DNA of 64,000 nucleotides from Deltaproteobacteria bacterium (GTDB lineage: Bacteria; Desulfobacterota; Syntrophobacteria; Syntrophobacterales; Syntrophobacteraceae), in assembly GCA_012517315.1 (NCBI GenBank), contig JAAYVE010000042.1, positions 1-64,000 of the forward strand, given 5' to 3'. The position numbers were made by a program, and so were the translations under genes. Below are positions 53,318 through 62,766 of the stretch, piece by piece (position 1 is the first letter of the stretch; every line of letters begins with the position of its first letter). Under the pieces are notes generated by a model. That model was not told the origin of the DNA, searched no databases, and was given only the letters and a program-made list of their open reading frames with translations.

Positions 53318-53938
53318 TCAAGCGCGGACACACTCCATGATCCAGTGGGTGTAGGGAACCCAGGAGCGATGGCGCACCACCCCCTCCACAAGATCGAATT
53401 CCCGCCGGGCAAGCGCAAGATAACCCTGTGCGTCCCGAACGTTGCGCCCCCGGTCCCGGCTGATCAGCATCCGCGCCAGGGGATTCTGGTTTTCCGCAAA
53501 AACGGGATCGATGGACACGAAGCGACCACCCGGCCTCAAAGCACGCTTCGCCAGGCGAAAAACGTCCCGTGCCGCGTCGTCGTCCAGGTGATGCAAGAGG
53601 CCGCTGGCAAGCACGATGTCGAAAGGCGGCATGCCCGCCAGCTCGGACTCTTCCAGTAACCTGCAGGCAAACCGCCCCTTTTCGCCAAATCGCCTTCGAG
53701 CAGCCGCGATGTAGCCGGGATGGATGTCATAGCCCCAGTACTCAACGCCTTCCGGCAGGTAGTCCAGGATCTGAGCCGTGCCGCAGCCCATATCCAGCAG
53801 GCGGCACCCTGGATAGGGCCGCACGAAGTTTGCCGAGAAATCCCGTCGGCCGATGCGTGCCCCCATGAGATTCTGGAATGCGTCGTAGATCCAAGGGTGT
53901 GACAAGACAGATCGCAGACCGGTAGTCATCTGACCCAT
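53318..53938 (-). CDS. Class I SAM-dependent methyltransferase
   Basis: 206 residues with the motif CRLLDMGCGTAQILDYL, WGYDIHPGYIAAARRRF, IVLASGLLHHLDDD and ALRPGGRFVSIDP, a standard Methyltransf_11/25 fold. The ATG at 53938 follows AAGGGA; the frame is open to 53998. It is convergent with the propeller gene and follows another methyltransferase on the minus strand. Confidence 0.87.
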   Translation of the reverse strand: MGQMTTGLRSVLSHPWIYDAFQNLMGARIGRRDFSANFVRPYPGCRLLDMGCGTAQILDYLPEGVEYWGYDIHPGYIAAARRRFGEKGRFACRLLEESELAGMPPFDIVLASGLLHHLDDDAARDVFRLAKRALRPGGRFVSIDPVFAENQNPLARMLISRDRGRNVRDAQGYLALARREFDLVEGVVRHRSWVPYTHWIMECVRA

Positions 53939-54041
53939 GGTTCCCTTTTCACTTCCTCCTCTTTTCGGATGAAAACGCCCCCGCTTCTCCTTGCCCATCG
54001 ATCACGAAATGGACCCTCCGTTCCGGCCTTTCATCGGGCCC

Positions 54042-54941
54042 CTAAACGCGGACGATGGCACAGTCCATGGCAGGCTGGCAGACGACAGGCACTTTCATGC
54101 ACAACTTCGTTGCCCCCAGCCTGTCCAAGCCCCTGATGACCCTCGGAATCCATCCCCCCCTGCGACTCTGAAACTCATGATCATGAACTGCGCGCTGAAC
54201 GAACCGACACAATATGGAGCGGTCGAAAACAGGCTCCAATCCCAGCTCTTCAATGCAGATTCGCCTTACTTCAGGGACCGAGATCCAATTGAGGGACATC
54301 CAGGTGCCCTCCGGATCCAACACAGCCTGTGAGGAACGAATCCATTTTCCCATCAGGCGCTTTGTCCACTTCTTGGAAATCAACGTGGGGATATTGAAAT
54401 GAGGCTCGTATGGAAATGCGTAGTTGGGGCACAGAAAACGATAGCGCCCGCCCGGCCTGACCGCCGAAAGGGCACGCCGAAGCACCATGGCCACATCGGC
54501 AACGTGCTCCATCACGTTGATGGAGAAAGCATAATCAAACTCTGAATCGAACTCCAGTTCCTCAGCACGGATCGAAACCAGTGCAGGCCCGAAGCCCCCT
54601 CTAAGAGCGCGATCCAGCACGATCCCCCTCAGGTGGTGAAAATGGGAAAACCCCTGTCCCACAGGTTCCACCGATGTCACGGCATACCCTTCCCGCTGCA
54701 GATGGCAGCTGAGCAGCATCATCCCCCCGCCGATCTCCAGAACCCGGCCACCAGAAGGGAGACGGAACAGATCCGGCTCGATGACGGAGGCTCCGAAGCG
54801 GGCTTCATTGGCATAAACATCGAACACTGGCATCATGTCGGGAGCCAGTTCCAGAACGCGGTCGCGCAGGTCCAGGATGAGGGATTCAAGTTTCGGCGAG
54901 TTATGCATCATTGGAGGAGACGCCATGGTTTTTGCGCCCAT
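54042..54941 (-). CDS. SAM-dependent methyltransferase
   Basis: About 299 residues: GRVLEIGGGMMLLSCHLQRE, VTSVEPVGQGFSHFH, YAFSINVMEHVADVAMVLRR and AVRPGGRYRFLCPNYAFPYE, typical of sugar or lipid methyltransferases in surface-glycan clusters. The start is uncertain: several in-frame ATGs (54941, 54926, 54911) and a GTG (54968) lie downstream of an in-frame TGA, and none has a good ribosome binding site. Confidence 0.83.
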   Translation of the reverse strand: MGAKTMASPPMMHNSPKLESLILDLRDRVLELAPDMMPVFDVYANEARFGASVIEPDLFRLPSGGRVLEIGGGMMLLSCHLQREGYAVTSVEPVGQGFSHFHHLRGIVLDRALRGGFGPALVSIRAEELEFDSEFDYAFSINVMEHVADVAMVLRRALSAVRPGGRYRFLCPNYAFPYEPHFNIPTLISKKWTKRLMGKWIRSSQAVLDPEGTWMSLNWISVPEVRRICIEELGLEPVFDRSILCRFVQRAVHDHEFQSRRGGWIPRVIRGLDRLGATKLCMKVPVVCQPAMDCAIVRV

Positions 54942-55022
54942 GAAGCCCGCTTCAGTTCTTTGCGCCACAACGGCTCAGGCACACCCGGCCACATCCACTG
55001 TCGCAAGTCAACCACTCCTGCG

Positions 55023-55433
55023 TCATGAGGTCTGTGGACGTGGGACGGAAGCGCCCTGCTCCCTGAAGACCCAGAATTTCTGGAGCGCGAAGAGCAGCAA
55101 TGCGATGAGCAGGACGGCGACCGCCTGCGCGATCACATGCGAATAGCCAAGGATTCCGTTCAAAAGTTGGAGGAGGGCCACGTTTGAGGCATAGCAGCCA
55201 ATGTATGCCATGAGATATTTGAGCGCCGTCGTGGAAATACGGCCCCTGTGGCTGAAAGACCATTTCCTGTTGAGGCAAAACGCCAACCCGATGTGAACGG
55301 GGTATAGGATGCTGATGGTCCCCACCGGGCTCACCCCAAGGGACGTCACAAGAACATACAGCAGGAAACCAAACACGTTGGTTGCCACCCCGACGACGAC
55401 GTAGCGGATGAATTCCCCAGACCACCTCAACAT
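55023..55433 (-). CDS. GtrA-family membrane protein
   Basis: 136 residues with four transmembrane helices in the GtrA pattern (FIRYVVVGVATNVFGFLLYV at the start; LQKFWVFRE at the end). GtrA proteins are thought to flip polyprenyl-phosphate-linked sugars made by GtrB. It starts at ATG 55433 behind GGAAG. It precedes the two methyltransferase genes on the minus strand. Confidence 0.88.
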   Translation of the reverse strand: MLRWSGEFIRYVVVGVATNVFGFLLYVLVTSLGVSPVGTISILYPVHIGLAFCLNRKWSFSHRGRISTTALKYLMAYIGCYASNVALLQLLNGILGYSHVIAQAVAVLLIALLLFALQKFWVFREQGASVPRPQTS

Positions 55434-55772
55434 TCACTTCCACTTCGTTTTTCAGCATCGGTTGATTTCTTGCGCCCGCTTTGAAAACGCATGTTGACGG
55501 ACCCGTCTGTACCTTTTTTCGTGGGCCTGGTAAAGGGGTGAGTGTGGTGCGGGGTTTCCGCGAGGCGTCTGAAGGGGGAAGTGCAGTCTGCCTTTCGCCG
55601 CACGGTGGGGGGCCGCCATGGCGGTGCATCCCCCTTGACATTGCATTTTGAACCTCATGTCCGCTATTCTTGATGCGGTCAATGATTCCAGGACATCCCC
55701 GGGGTTCTGTCATTTGTTCCGGGATCTACAGTGTTTCAAGGTGTTTCCTGAAAAGAGCAAGGGCGGACAGGA
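55434..55772. other. Divergent intergenic region upstream of wecE
   Basis: 339 bases between gtrA (minus) and wecE (plus). It holds a weak sigma-70-like pair at 55641-55670 and a 12-bp palindrome CCGCCATGGCGG at 55613-55624. No gene is supported; the overlapping minus frame at 54952-55713 is a shadow of gtrA. Confidence 0.5.
55641..55670 (+). promoter_or_regulatory. Weak sigma-70-like promoter for wecE
   Basis: TTGCAT (55641-55646), 18-base spacer, TATTCT (55665-55670). Both hexamers are imperfect. It would start transcription about 95 bases before the ATG. Confidence 0.3.
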
Positions 55773-56924
55773 ATGATCGACAACAGGAGAATCCCCTTCA
55801 ACTGGCCGTACATGACGGGCAAGGAGTTGTACTACATCGCGGAAGCCCACTTTCACGGCTCCCTCGCCGGCGACGGCCCCTTCACCAGGAAATGTCATGA
55901 CTGGCTGGAAAACAGGACCGGCTCGGCAAGGGCTCTCCTCACCCACTCCTGCACGGCGGCCCTTGAAATGGCCGCGCTCCTCCTGGACATGCGGCCCGGC
56001 GACGAGGTCATCATGCCTTCGTACACTTTCGTCTCCACGGCCAATGCCTTTGCCCTCAGAGGCGCCGTGCCGGTCTTCGTCGATATCCGGGAAGACACGC
56101 TGAACCTGGACGAAGGGCTCATTGAGGCGGCCGTTACGGAACGCACCCGGGCCATCGTCACAGTGCACTACGCGGGGGTGGGGTGCGAAATGGACGCCAT
56201 CATGGGGATCGCCTCGAGGCATCGCCTCCAGGTCGTCGAAGACGCGGCGCAGGGCATGATGGCATCCTACCGAGGGCGACTGCTCGGCACCATCGGCCAC
56301 CTGGGCGTTTACAGCTTCCATGAGACCAAGAACGTCATCTGCGGAGAGGGAGGATGCCTCCTGGTGAACCTGCCGGAGCTCGTGGCGAGGGCCGAGATCA
56401 TCAGGGAGAAGGGCACGGACCGCAGCCGTTTCTTCCGGGGGGAGGTGGACAAATACACGTGGCAGGACCTGGGTTCATCCTTCCTCCCCGGTGAACTGGT
56501 GGCGGCTTTCCTGGCCGCGCAGCTGGAGGAAGCCGACCGCATCACGTCCCTGCGGCTTGAGGCCTGGCAGTTTTATCACGACCTGCTGGCTCCCCTCGAA
56601 TCCGGCGGACTTCTTCGCCGTCCGGTCATTCCCTCTCATTGCACACACAACGGGCACATGTACTACATCCTGTTGAATCCTCACTTTGATCGGACAGAAC
56701 TGCTGCAAGGATTCCTCAGCCAAGACATCTGGGCGGTCTCACACTACGTGCCCCTACACTCCTCTCCCGCCGGCCTGCGATACGGAAGGCCCCATGGAGA
56801 TCTTGCCGTGACGGATTCCGTCGCAAGCCGGCTGGTGCGCCTCCCCCTGTGGGTGGGCATTTCTTCACAGCAACAGGAACGAGTTGTACACTTGCTGGCC
56901 GACATGCTGGGCAAACAATCATGA
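55773..56924 (+). CDS. wecE: dTDP-4-amino-4,6-dideoxygalactose transaminase (WecE/RffA)
   Basis: 383 residues of the DegT/DnrJ/EryC1 aminotransferase family, closest in wording to WecE: NRRIPFNWPYMTGKELYYI, HSCTAALEMAALLL, PSYTFVSTANAFALRGAVPVF, VEDAAQGM and the PLP lysine in SFHETKNVICGEGG. It makes dTDP-Fuc4N from dTDP-4-keto-6-deoxyglucose with glutamate as amino donor. This predicts an amino-6-deoxy sugar in the glycan, and the nearby NeuD-type acyltransferase could acetylate it. ATG 55773. Confidence 0.92.
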   Translation: MIDNRRIPFNWPYMTGKELYYIAEAHFHGSLAGDGPFTRKCHDWLENRTGSARALLTHSCTAALEMAALLLDMRPGDEVIMPSYTFVSTANAFALRGAVPVFVDIREDTLNLDEGLIEAAVTERTRAIVTVHYAGVGCEMDAIMGIASRHRLQVVEDAAQGMMASYRGRLLGTIGHLGVYSFHETKNVICGEGGCLLVNLPELVARAEIIREKGTDRSRFFRGEVDKYTWQDLGSSFLPGELVAAFLAAQLEEADRITSLRLEAWQFYHDLLAPLESGGLLRRPVIPSHCTHNGHMYYILLNPHFDRTELLQGFLSQDIWAVSHYVPLHSSPAGLRYGRPHGDLAVTDSVASRLVRLPLWVGISSQQQERVVHLLADMLGKQS

Positions 56925-57171
56925 CGTGCCGGTGGCGGCATCGCACGGACGAAGCAGCAGGAACGTTCCGCATGGCACGATGCAAATCGGTCAATCACTT
57001 CATGGACAAGGAATTGCCTTTCGCATTACAAAGGATTTGCACCAAGGGGGAGAGCGTTTCCTCGATGCACAGCCGATGCATCAGGGTCACTCGAGCTGGC
57101 ACAAAGCCAGACAAATGAACAATTCGCAGCAATGGAAGGCCCTCGGGGCAGACAGGCAAAGGAGCGAGGCC

Positions 57172-58158
57172 ATGTTATCCATTGTGGAAAAAATTCTGAT
57201 GCAGTTCCCATTTGTTAAAAGCCTTCTGAGAGAGAGGGAACAACTTCGATCGGACATCAATGACCTGATGCTGCAGAGAGAGAAAATCAATGCAGAGCTC
57301 CATGAAATCAGGAGCAGTTATCTCTTCGCTCCGCCAGGGCACTTCTATTCACCGATTCCCTCAATTGAAGGGGTGAGAAAGCACGAATCCCGCGTCTTCA
57401 ATCAAATCCCCAAGGATATTCCGGGCGTTGACCTGCGCGAACCCGAACAGCTTGCCCTGTTGCAGCAGTTCAAGCAGTATTGTGCCCAATTGCCTTTCAA
57501 ATCGGAAAAATCCCCGGGGTTGCGATACCATTACGACAACCCGGCGTACGCTTATTGTGACGCCATTTCCTTGTTTTGCATGATCCGCCATCTGAGGCCG
57601 GGCAAGGTGGTTGAAATCGGCTCAGGTTACTCTTCCTGCGTGACCCTCGACACCAATGACCTCTTTTTCAATGGGTCCATCGCCACGACATTCATCGAAC
57701 CTTTCCCTGAACTTCTTCTTTCGCTCGTCAAGGAGGAGGATCGGCAAAGCATCGAAATCATCCCCTCCCCCCTGCAGGACGTGAGAATCGAGGTGTTCGA
57801 GCGACTCAGTGCCGGTGACATTCTCTTCATCGACTCCACCCATGTGAGCAAAGTGAACAGCGATGTCAATCGGATCTTCTTCGAAATTCTCCCATGCCTG
57901 GCTCCCGGGGTATATATCCATTTTCACGACGTGTTCTATCCTTTCGAGTATCCCAAGGAATGGATATACGAAGGGCGTGCCTGGAACGAGAGCTACCTGT
58001 TGAGAGCCTTTTTGCAGTATAATAAATCATTTCGTATCGTGCTGATGACCTCCTTCCTGTACCATTTCCACCGGGAAGTCTTTCAAACGGACGACGGCTT
58101 GGCCCTCTGTTTGAAAAACCCAGGAGGAAGTATCTGGATATGCAAAGAATCTTCATGA
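57172..58158 (+). CDS. Methyltransferase-like protein (Methyltransf_24 type)
   Basis: 328 residues. The N-terminal 60 residues look like a short coiled coil (LREREQLRSDINDLMLQREK); the catalytic part has VVEIGSGYSSCVTLDTNDLF, ILFIDSTHVSKVNSDVN and IHFHDVFYPFEYPKEW. These class I SAM folds occur in glycan and rhamnolipid clusters. The ATG at 57172 has AAAGGAG seven bases upstream and is preferred to the in-frame ATG 57115. It is 247 bases after wecE, with no gene between. Confidence 0.82.
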   Translation: MLSIVEKILMQFPFVKSLLREREQLRSDINDLMLQREKINAELHEIRSSYLFAPPGHFYSPIPSIEGVRKHESRVFNQIPKDIPGVDLREPEQLALLQQFKQYCAQLPFKSEKSPGLRYHYDNPAYAYCDAISLFCMIRHLRPGKVVEIGSGYSSCVTLDTNDLFFNGSIATTFIEPFPELLLSLVKEEDRQSIEIIPSPLQDVRIEVFERLSAGDILFIDSTHVSKVNSDVNRIFFEILPCLAPGVYIHFHDVFYPFEYPKEWIYEGRAWNESYLLRAFLQYNKSFRIVLMTSFLYHFHREVFQTDDGLALCLKNPGGSIWICKESS

Positions 58159-58268
58159 GAACCCGTTCACACACAAAACGCATATCTGTCCTCGGGGGCG
58201 TGAATCGAGAATCTTGAGGCAACTCATTGAACTGAAAGTTCCGCCCTCCCGTAGATCCTTCACACCTC

Positions 58269-60575
58269 TCACCGCCTTCGATAGAAACCCCTGAAAACGA
58301 TCACGATGAGCAAGACCAGTCCGGCCACAAAGAGACGGGTAGCCGTGCGTAGAGTATCAGGTGCGTAGCGGATCTCCAGAATGGATGGCCCTGCATGAAG
58401 CAATATCCCCATTTGGTTCCCGTTCACCTCATGAATGGGAATATCTTCTCCGTTGACTGACGCCCTCCATGCTTTTCCCAAATAATTATTCATTACAAAG
58501 ACAGTATTTTCAAAACAGTACATTGAAAAAACATATTTGTTTAGACTTTGTATTTCTTCATGTAAAAGGCAACTCGATCTTTCACTATTTGTATTTAAAA
58601 AATGAGAAAAGTCTCTTTCATATTGATTCGGAATGAACAGTATGCCCTCTTTGAGATCTTTTCCTCTTAATTGATTTTTATAATCATCAAGGTTTTCATA
58701 AATCCCATCCAACTGATTACGAAGGTAATAAGGAGGGGCAACATTGTCCGCTTCAAATATTTCGATGTCCCCCAACGATTCTCTCAATTCATAACCTGCA
58801 ACATGTTCGGGAGGGCAATCACGACACACCTTGTATTTCCCCCCCATGGCCTGGAAGTACACGTCATCCCTGAACCCGTGATAGTAGATATGTTGAAACT
58901 GTTTGTACGGAAGGGGATTGAAGTAGGCATCAAAGGATTTGACCCCATAGTATGAACCAACCATCGCGGCCCGTTGTTTGTCGATCCGGCCATCAAACAT
59001 CACCCTGTATCTCTGATTGGGATCAATGCAGGCCAACCGTTTCAACGTATGGTGGAGGCTCAGATTTTCCGGTGTCAGGTATTCCCCCGCTGCGATTGGC
59101 GGTGGTGTCCAAGAAACGTTCAGGTAGTTGAAAAGGAGTATGGCAGCCGCCACGGCGAAGAACAGCGATTCCCTCAACTTCAAACCGGCATGAGCGTGAT
59201 GAGCGACTCCCATGGCACCAATGAGCAACGCCCAAGCACCCAGCATGATCCATGCGGAACGGGGTGAAATCAGGCGGTCGTGATGAGCGCCCAGTGCCGT
59301 CAGAGTCAGGAGAAGTAGTCCTGCAATCAGCCAAAGTTCTTTTTTCCCCAAAAATGGCGTTCCGACCAGTGAGACACGGTGCCGCAGGTTATCCAATCCC
59401 ACTGCTGCGAGAAGGCTTGCGGAAAACACGAAAAGGAAAAGGAAACGACTGGGTTCACGGATCTTGTTGATGAGAGGCAGATGGTAGTTGATGTACGCGA
59501 GGCCGAACCCGGTTCCTGTCGACGACAGCAGGGAATAGAGGGCGACGAACACCATGGGCGCCACGATGCCCCGCGCTCGCCCCCCTGCCAGCGCGAAGGC
59601 AGAGAAGGTCAGGGGAAAGAGCCCGAAGTATTCATGTCCGACCGCACGGGGGCGGATAATAGGCAAGAGGGTTCCGGCGAGATCCGACACGGTCAACTGA
59701 TCCATGAGAAATGCGTCGAAAGGGATTTTTCCGTGCCCGATCACAGGAGGAAACGGCCCGAGCCAACGAATCATCCCCTCCATCTCCATAACGGCCGGAA
59801 TCAACACCGGTGAAGCCACCAAGAAGGAGCCAGTGGCTATCAGGGCGAGTGCGGCCACGCCTCTGAGAAACCCGACCATCGATCCTTGCCGCCAATGCAA
59901 CAAGAATTGCCAACCAATGTAGACCGCCGTAAGAAAAACCATGTGGATCAGTGCTTGAGCGGGGGAAGCCAGCATCAGAAGGCTGGCACCCATGATACCC
60001 AAAGCGACGTTGCGGGCGGACGGCCCCTCCTGGAAGAGTCTGACGATCGCACAAAAATAGAGGGGAAACCATGCGTAGGGTGCGACGATGTTGACCCAAA
60101 CCGCATAACACATGGTGTTGGCACTGAAGGCTAGCAGTGCCGCTCCCACAATAGCGGAAACCCTGGAGACCGGTAACGACCTCAAAAGCAAATAGGTGTT
60201 GATTTCGAGCACGAGGACATGAAGCAAAACGACCCAGTGGATTTGACGGGCGGCCGACAACGCGTTTTGGTAGATGGGCAGGAAAAAAAAGTAAAAAGGA
60301 TACCACGCGGAAAACTGAGGACTATTGTAGAGGGGTAGTCCCCCCACAAGAGATGGCATCCAGAGGGGCCACTCGCCCCCGCCGATGACCCTGGCCATGT
60401 ATGAAAAAACCGGGGCGATGAGGTAATCATTGTCCAGGAAGACAGCAAAGGAATACTCTTCCTTAAAAGCTGTCCAGAGGGTGAGACACCAGATCAAGAC
60501 AAGGAAGACCAGAGCCGCCCTGGAATTCCATGGGGATAATGTGTATTTTCGTCGCTCCGGAATGCGCGGGTTCAT
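58269..60575 (-). CDS. YfhO-family membrane protein
   Basis: 768 residues with about 12-13 hydrophobic segments and a long C-terminal soluble part. The early region DNDYLIAPVFSYMARVI then GGEWPLWMPSLVGGLPLY, and later LINKIREPSRFLFLFVFSAS, are typical of YfhO, a GT-C-like family that adds sugars to lipid or teichoic acceptors outside the membrane. It probably works with the GtrB/GtrA pair encoded just upstream on the minus strand. The ATG at 60575 is behind GGAAG. Bases 58480-58770, within the soluble part, are markedly AT-rich. Confidence 0.85.
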   Translation of the reverse strand: MNPRIPERRKYTLSPWNSRAALVFLVLIWCLTLWTAFKEEYSFAVFLDNDYLIAPVFSYMARVIGGGEWPLWMPSLVGGLPLYNSPQFSAWYPFYFFFLPIYQNALSAARQIHWVVLLHVLVLEINTYLLLRSLPVSRVSAIVGAALLAFSANTMCYAVWVNIVAPYAWFPLYFCAIVRLFQEGPSARNVALGIMGASLLMLASPAQALIHMVFLTAVYIGWQFLLHWRQGSMVGFLRGVAALALIATGSFLVASPVLIPAVMEMEGMIRWLGPFPPVIGHGKIPFDAFLMDQLTVSDLAGTLLPIIRPRAVGHEYFGLFPLTFSAFALAGGRARGIVAPMVFVALYSLLSSTGTGFGLAYINYHLPLINKIREPSRFLFLFVFSASLLAAVGLDNLRHRVSLVGTPFLGKKELWLIAGLLLLTLTALGAHHDRLISPRSAWIMLGAWALLIGAMGVAHHAHAGLKLRESLFFAVAAAILLFNYLNVSWTPPPIAAGEYLTPENLSLHHTLKRLACIDPNQRYRVMFDGRIDKQRAAMVGSYYGVKSFDAYFNPLPYKQFQHIYYHGFRDDVYFQAMGGKYKVCRDCPPEHVAGYELRESLGDIEIFEADNVAPPYYLRNQLDGIYENLDDYKNQLRGKDLKEGILFIPNQYERDFSHFLNTNSERSSCLLHEEIQSLNKYVFSMYCFENTVFVMNNYLGKAWRASVNGEDIPIHEVNGNQMGILLHAGPSILEIRYAPDTLRTATRLFVAGLVLLIVIVFRGFYRRR

Positions 60576-60762
60576 CTTGAACTTCCACTTCTCAAAATCC
60601 CCTGACCTCAGAGACAACCGGCTCCGCAGAGATCACTACGGAGGGTCGGCTGCCCCTTCGTGAGATTTCCATGCCCGCAAAAGCAAGGACCCGAATGTGG
60701 TCGTGTTCCCTTCTTCCGCCTCCCGCAGAGGCGATAGAGGATGTTCCTCAGCCAAACATGGC

Positions 60763-61137
60763 TCAGGCGGAAGATCCTTTGAACACCAGGGTCTTGTTGG
60801 CCAGATACGAAGCACACACATACAGGACTCCCGCAAGGATTTGACTCAACCCCACATGCACACCCACATTCAGAAGGATCCACAGAAGGGCCAAATTCGC
60901 CCCGTATGCCAATAAGAAAACCACGAGGAAAGAAATGAATTCCGGTAACGTTCGGCGAGAGCTCCTGAAGGTCAGGATACGGTTCAGCAGATAGGATGAC
61001 ACCAAGCCCACAGCATAGCCTGCAGCGTTGCTGACGACGGGGTCCCAGGCCAGCCTGTACATGCAGAAGAAGATGACAAAGTACCCCAAAGCAGTGTTGA
61101 AGACCCCGACGGCGACAAATGTTCCAAACTGCCTCAT
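60763..61137 (-). CDS. GtrA-family membrane protein
   Basis: 124 residues with four transmembrane helices and GtrA wording: FGTFVAVGVFNTALGYFVIF at the start and YLANKTLVFKG at the end. ATG 61137 overlaps the upstream methyltransferase stop as ATGA. Together with the GT2 gene at 61789 it forms the usual GtrA/GtrB pair for adding sugar side branches, with YfhO as a likely transferase. Confidence 0.88.
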   Translation of the reverse strand: MRQFGTFVAVGVFNTALGYFVIFFCMYRLAWDPVVSNAAGYAVGLVSSYLLNRILTFRSSRRTLPEFISFLVVFLLAYGANLALLWILLNVGVHVGLSQILAGVLYVCASYLANKTLVFKGSSA

Positions 61138-61838
61138 GCGGAAGCCAGGATATAATACTGCCCGCCAAGGGGCACGCATTTCAGGAACCGATCCAACCGG
61201 GCCAGCGCCCTCAACCTATTGGGAAAAAAAAGGGCGTATCCTTTCGTGACAACCTTGAATCCGCATGCACAAAGGCGATGGCTCAGTTCCTTAGGGGAAA
61301 GGAGAATTGCGCCGGCGTCGTAAGGGCAATTGGTGACAATTCGACGGGTGAACGGGTTGTAGGGATTGTGTTCAAAGATCACCATCTTCCCATCTGGTTT
61401 CAAACGCTCCCGGATCGCGCACAACACCTCGTTTCGTCCTTCCGGGCGAACATGGTGCATCACTCCGGCGACAAAAATGAAATCGTACCGCGAAAAAACC
61501 CGAACACTGCCGTCTTCCCGGTAGAAATGAACACCGGGATTGAACTGTCGCGCCATGTCCAGACTTTTGCCCGACACATCCGAGCCGTGAATCACGGCAG
61601 ATGGAAAGTTCTCCTGCAAATAGGGAATGTTGCGCCCGATCCCGCAACCAAATTCAAGGACATGGGTGGGTTGTGAGCCCACAAGCCTTCGGGCGATCTT
61701 CACCTTGTACTGGGCGAAATAAGTGTCGTCTTCCGAAAAGAAGGAGGTCTCCTTCCTGAGAAGTGCATCGTACTGGTCGACGTAATCGTCAAAATCGACT
61801 GGCTTCAACGTTGGACACCGGAAAATTAATCGTTTCAT
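61134..61838 (-). CDS. Class I SAM-dependent methyltransferase
   Basis: About 234 residues: THVLEFGCGIGRNIPYLQE, IHGSDVSGKSLDMAR, DFIFVAGVMHHVRPEGRNEV and RLKPDGKMVIFEHNPYNP. The start is uncertain because the frame overlaps the upstream GT2 gene by about 50 bases; ATG 61838 or TTG 61808 are both possible and neither has a good site. Its stop is coupled to gtrA by ATGA. Confidence 0.85.
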   Translation of the reverse strand: MKRLIFRCPTLKPVDFDDYVDQYDALLRKETSFFSEDDTYFAQYKVKIARRLVGSQPTHVLEFGCGIGRNIPYLQENFPSAVIHGSDVSGKSLDMARQFNPGVHFYREDGSVRVFSRYDFIFVAGVMHHVRPEGRNEVLCAIRERLKPDGKMVIFEHNPYNPFTRRIVTNCPYDAGAILLSPKELSHRLCACGFKVVTKGYALFFPNRLRALARLDRFLKCVPLGGQYYILASA

Positions 61839-62757
61839 CAACGATGTAGTGAGGTCGGCCTTTGACCTCGAAATAGATGGCCCCCACGTAAGTGCCTACC
61901 ATGCCGAGGCAGAGGAGTTGAACACCTGAAAAAATGGTGATGAGGATCACGAGGGTCGCCCAGCCACTGGGGAGTTGCATGTGAAAGAGGTACTGGAACG
62001 CCGTCAGGAGGGCATAGAGGAATCCAGCCAGCGAAAGGATCGTGCCGGCGAAAAGGCTGATTTTAAGGGGGAAAGAACTGAATGAAATCAGCGCATCAAC
62101 AGCCAGCTTCATCATCCGCCCGAACGAATACTTGGTGCTTCCTGCGTACCGCGGAGCTGCGACATACTCCAGCCCTCTCTGCCGGAAACCGACCCAACTG
62201 ACCAATCCCCTCATGAACATGTTGCGTTCGCGGATCTGATGGCGGAAAACCCTGGCGACTTTCTCTGTGATCAACCGGAAGTCGGCCGTATTTTCCTGGA
62301 TCACGCCCCCCGACAAGCGATCCATCAGCCAGTAAAAGAGCTTTCCGCAGGCTTTGCGCAGCACTCCTTGATCGTTGCTGGATTTCCTAATGGAATAAAC
62401 AACATCGCAGCCTTCCTCGTAGGCTTTCAACATTTCTTTGATGACCCGGGGAGGGTGTTGCAGGTCGCTGTCCATCATCACGTAAACGTCGCCGTCCGCG
62501 TAATCGATGCCTGCGAGTAGGCACATCTGGTGTCCGAAACGGGAGGACATGACCATGCAACTCACGGACGGATCTCGTTGGGCAATCCCCTTAAGAATGT
62601 CCAAGGTGCCATCGGTACAACGATCCAACACGAAGAGAATCCTCGTCTTGTAAGCTGGCTCCAGCTCGATGAGGCATTCCTTCAGCTCACGATAGAAGGC
62701 CCCGATGACCGCCTCTTCGTTGAAAACGGGTGAAATGATCGTCAGTCTTCGTTCCAA
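61789..62757 (-). CDS. GtrB/ArnC-type polyprenyl-phosphate glycosyltransferase
   Basis: 322 residues: LTIISPVFNEEAVIGAFYRE, VLDRCTDGT, SSRFGHQMCLLAGIDYADGD, VMMDSDLQHPP, then two transmembrane helices (ISLFAGTILSLAGFLYALL and LVILITIFSGVQLLCLGMVG) and KGRPHYIVDE. It charges undecaprenyl phosphate with one sugar. It starts at TTG 62757 with AGGAA upstream. Confidence 0.9.
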   Translation of the reverse strand: MERRLTIISPVFNEEAVIGAFYRELKECLIELEPAYKTRILFVLDRCTDGTLDILKGIAQRDPSVSCMVMSSRFGHQMCLLAGIDYADGDVYVMMDSDLQHPPRVIKEMLKAYEEGCDVVYSIRKSSNDQGVLRKACGKLFYWLMDRLSGGVIQENTADFRLITEKVARVFRHQIRERNMFMRGLVSWVGFRQRGLEYVAAPRYAGSTKYSFGRMMKLAVDALISFSSFPLKISLFAGTILSLAGFLYALLTAFQYLFHMQLPSGWATLVILITIFSGVQLLCLGMVGTYVGAIYFEVKGRPHYIVDETINFPVSNVEASRF

Positions 62758-62766
62758 AGTGAGTTC

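Noticed and set aside
54952-55713. 253-residue open frame on the minus strand over the gtrA region
   Set aside because: It is out of frame with GtrA, which has clear helices and family wording; the frame is hydrophilic and motif-free.
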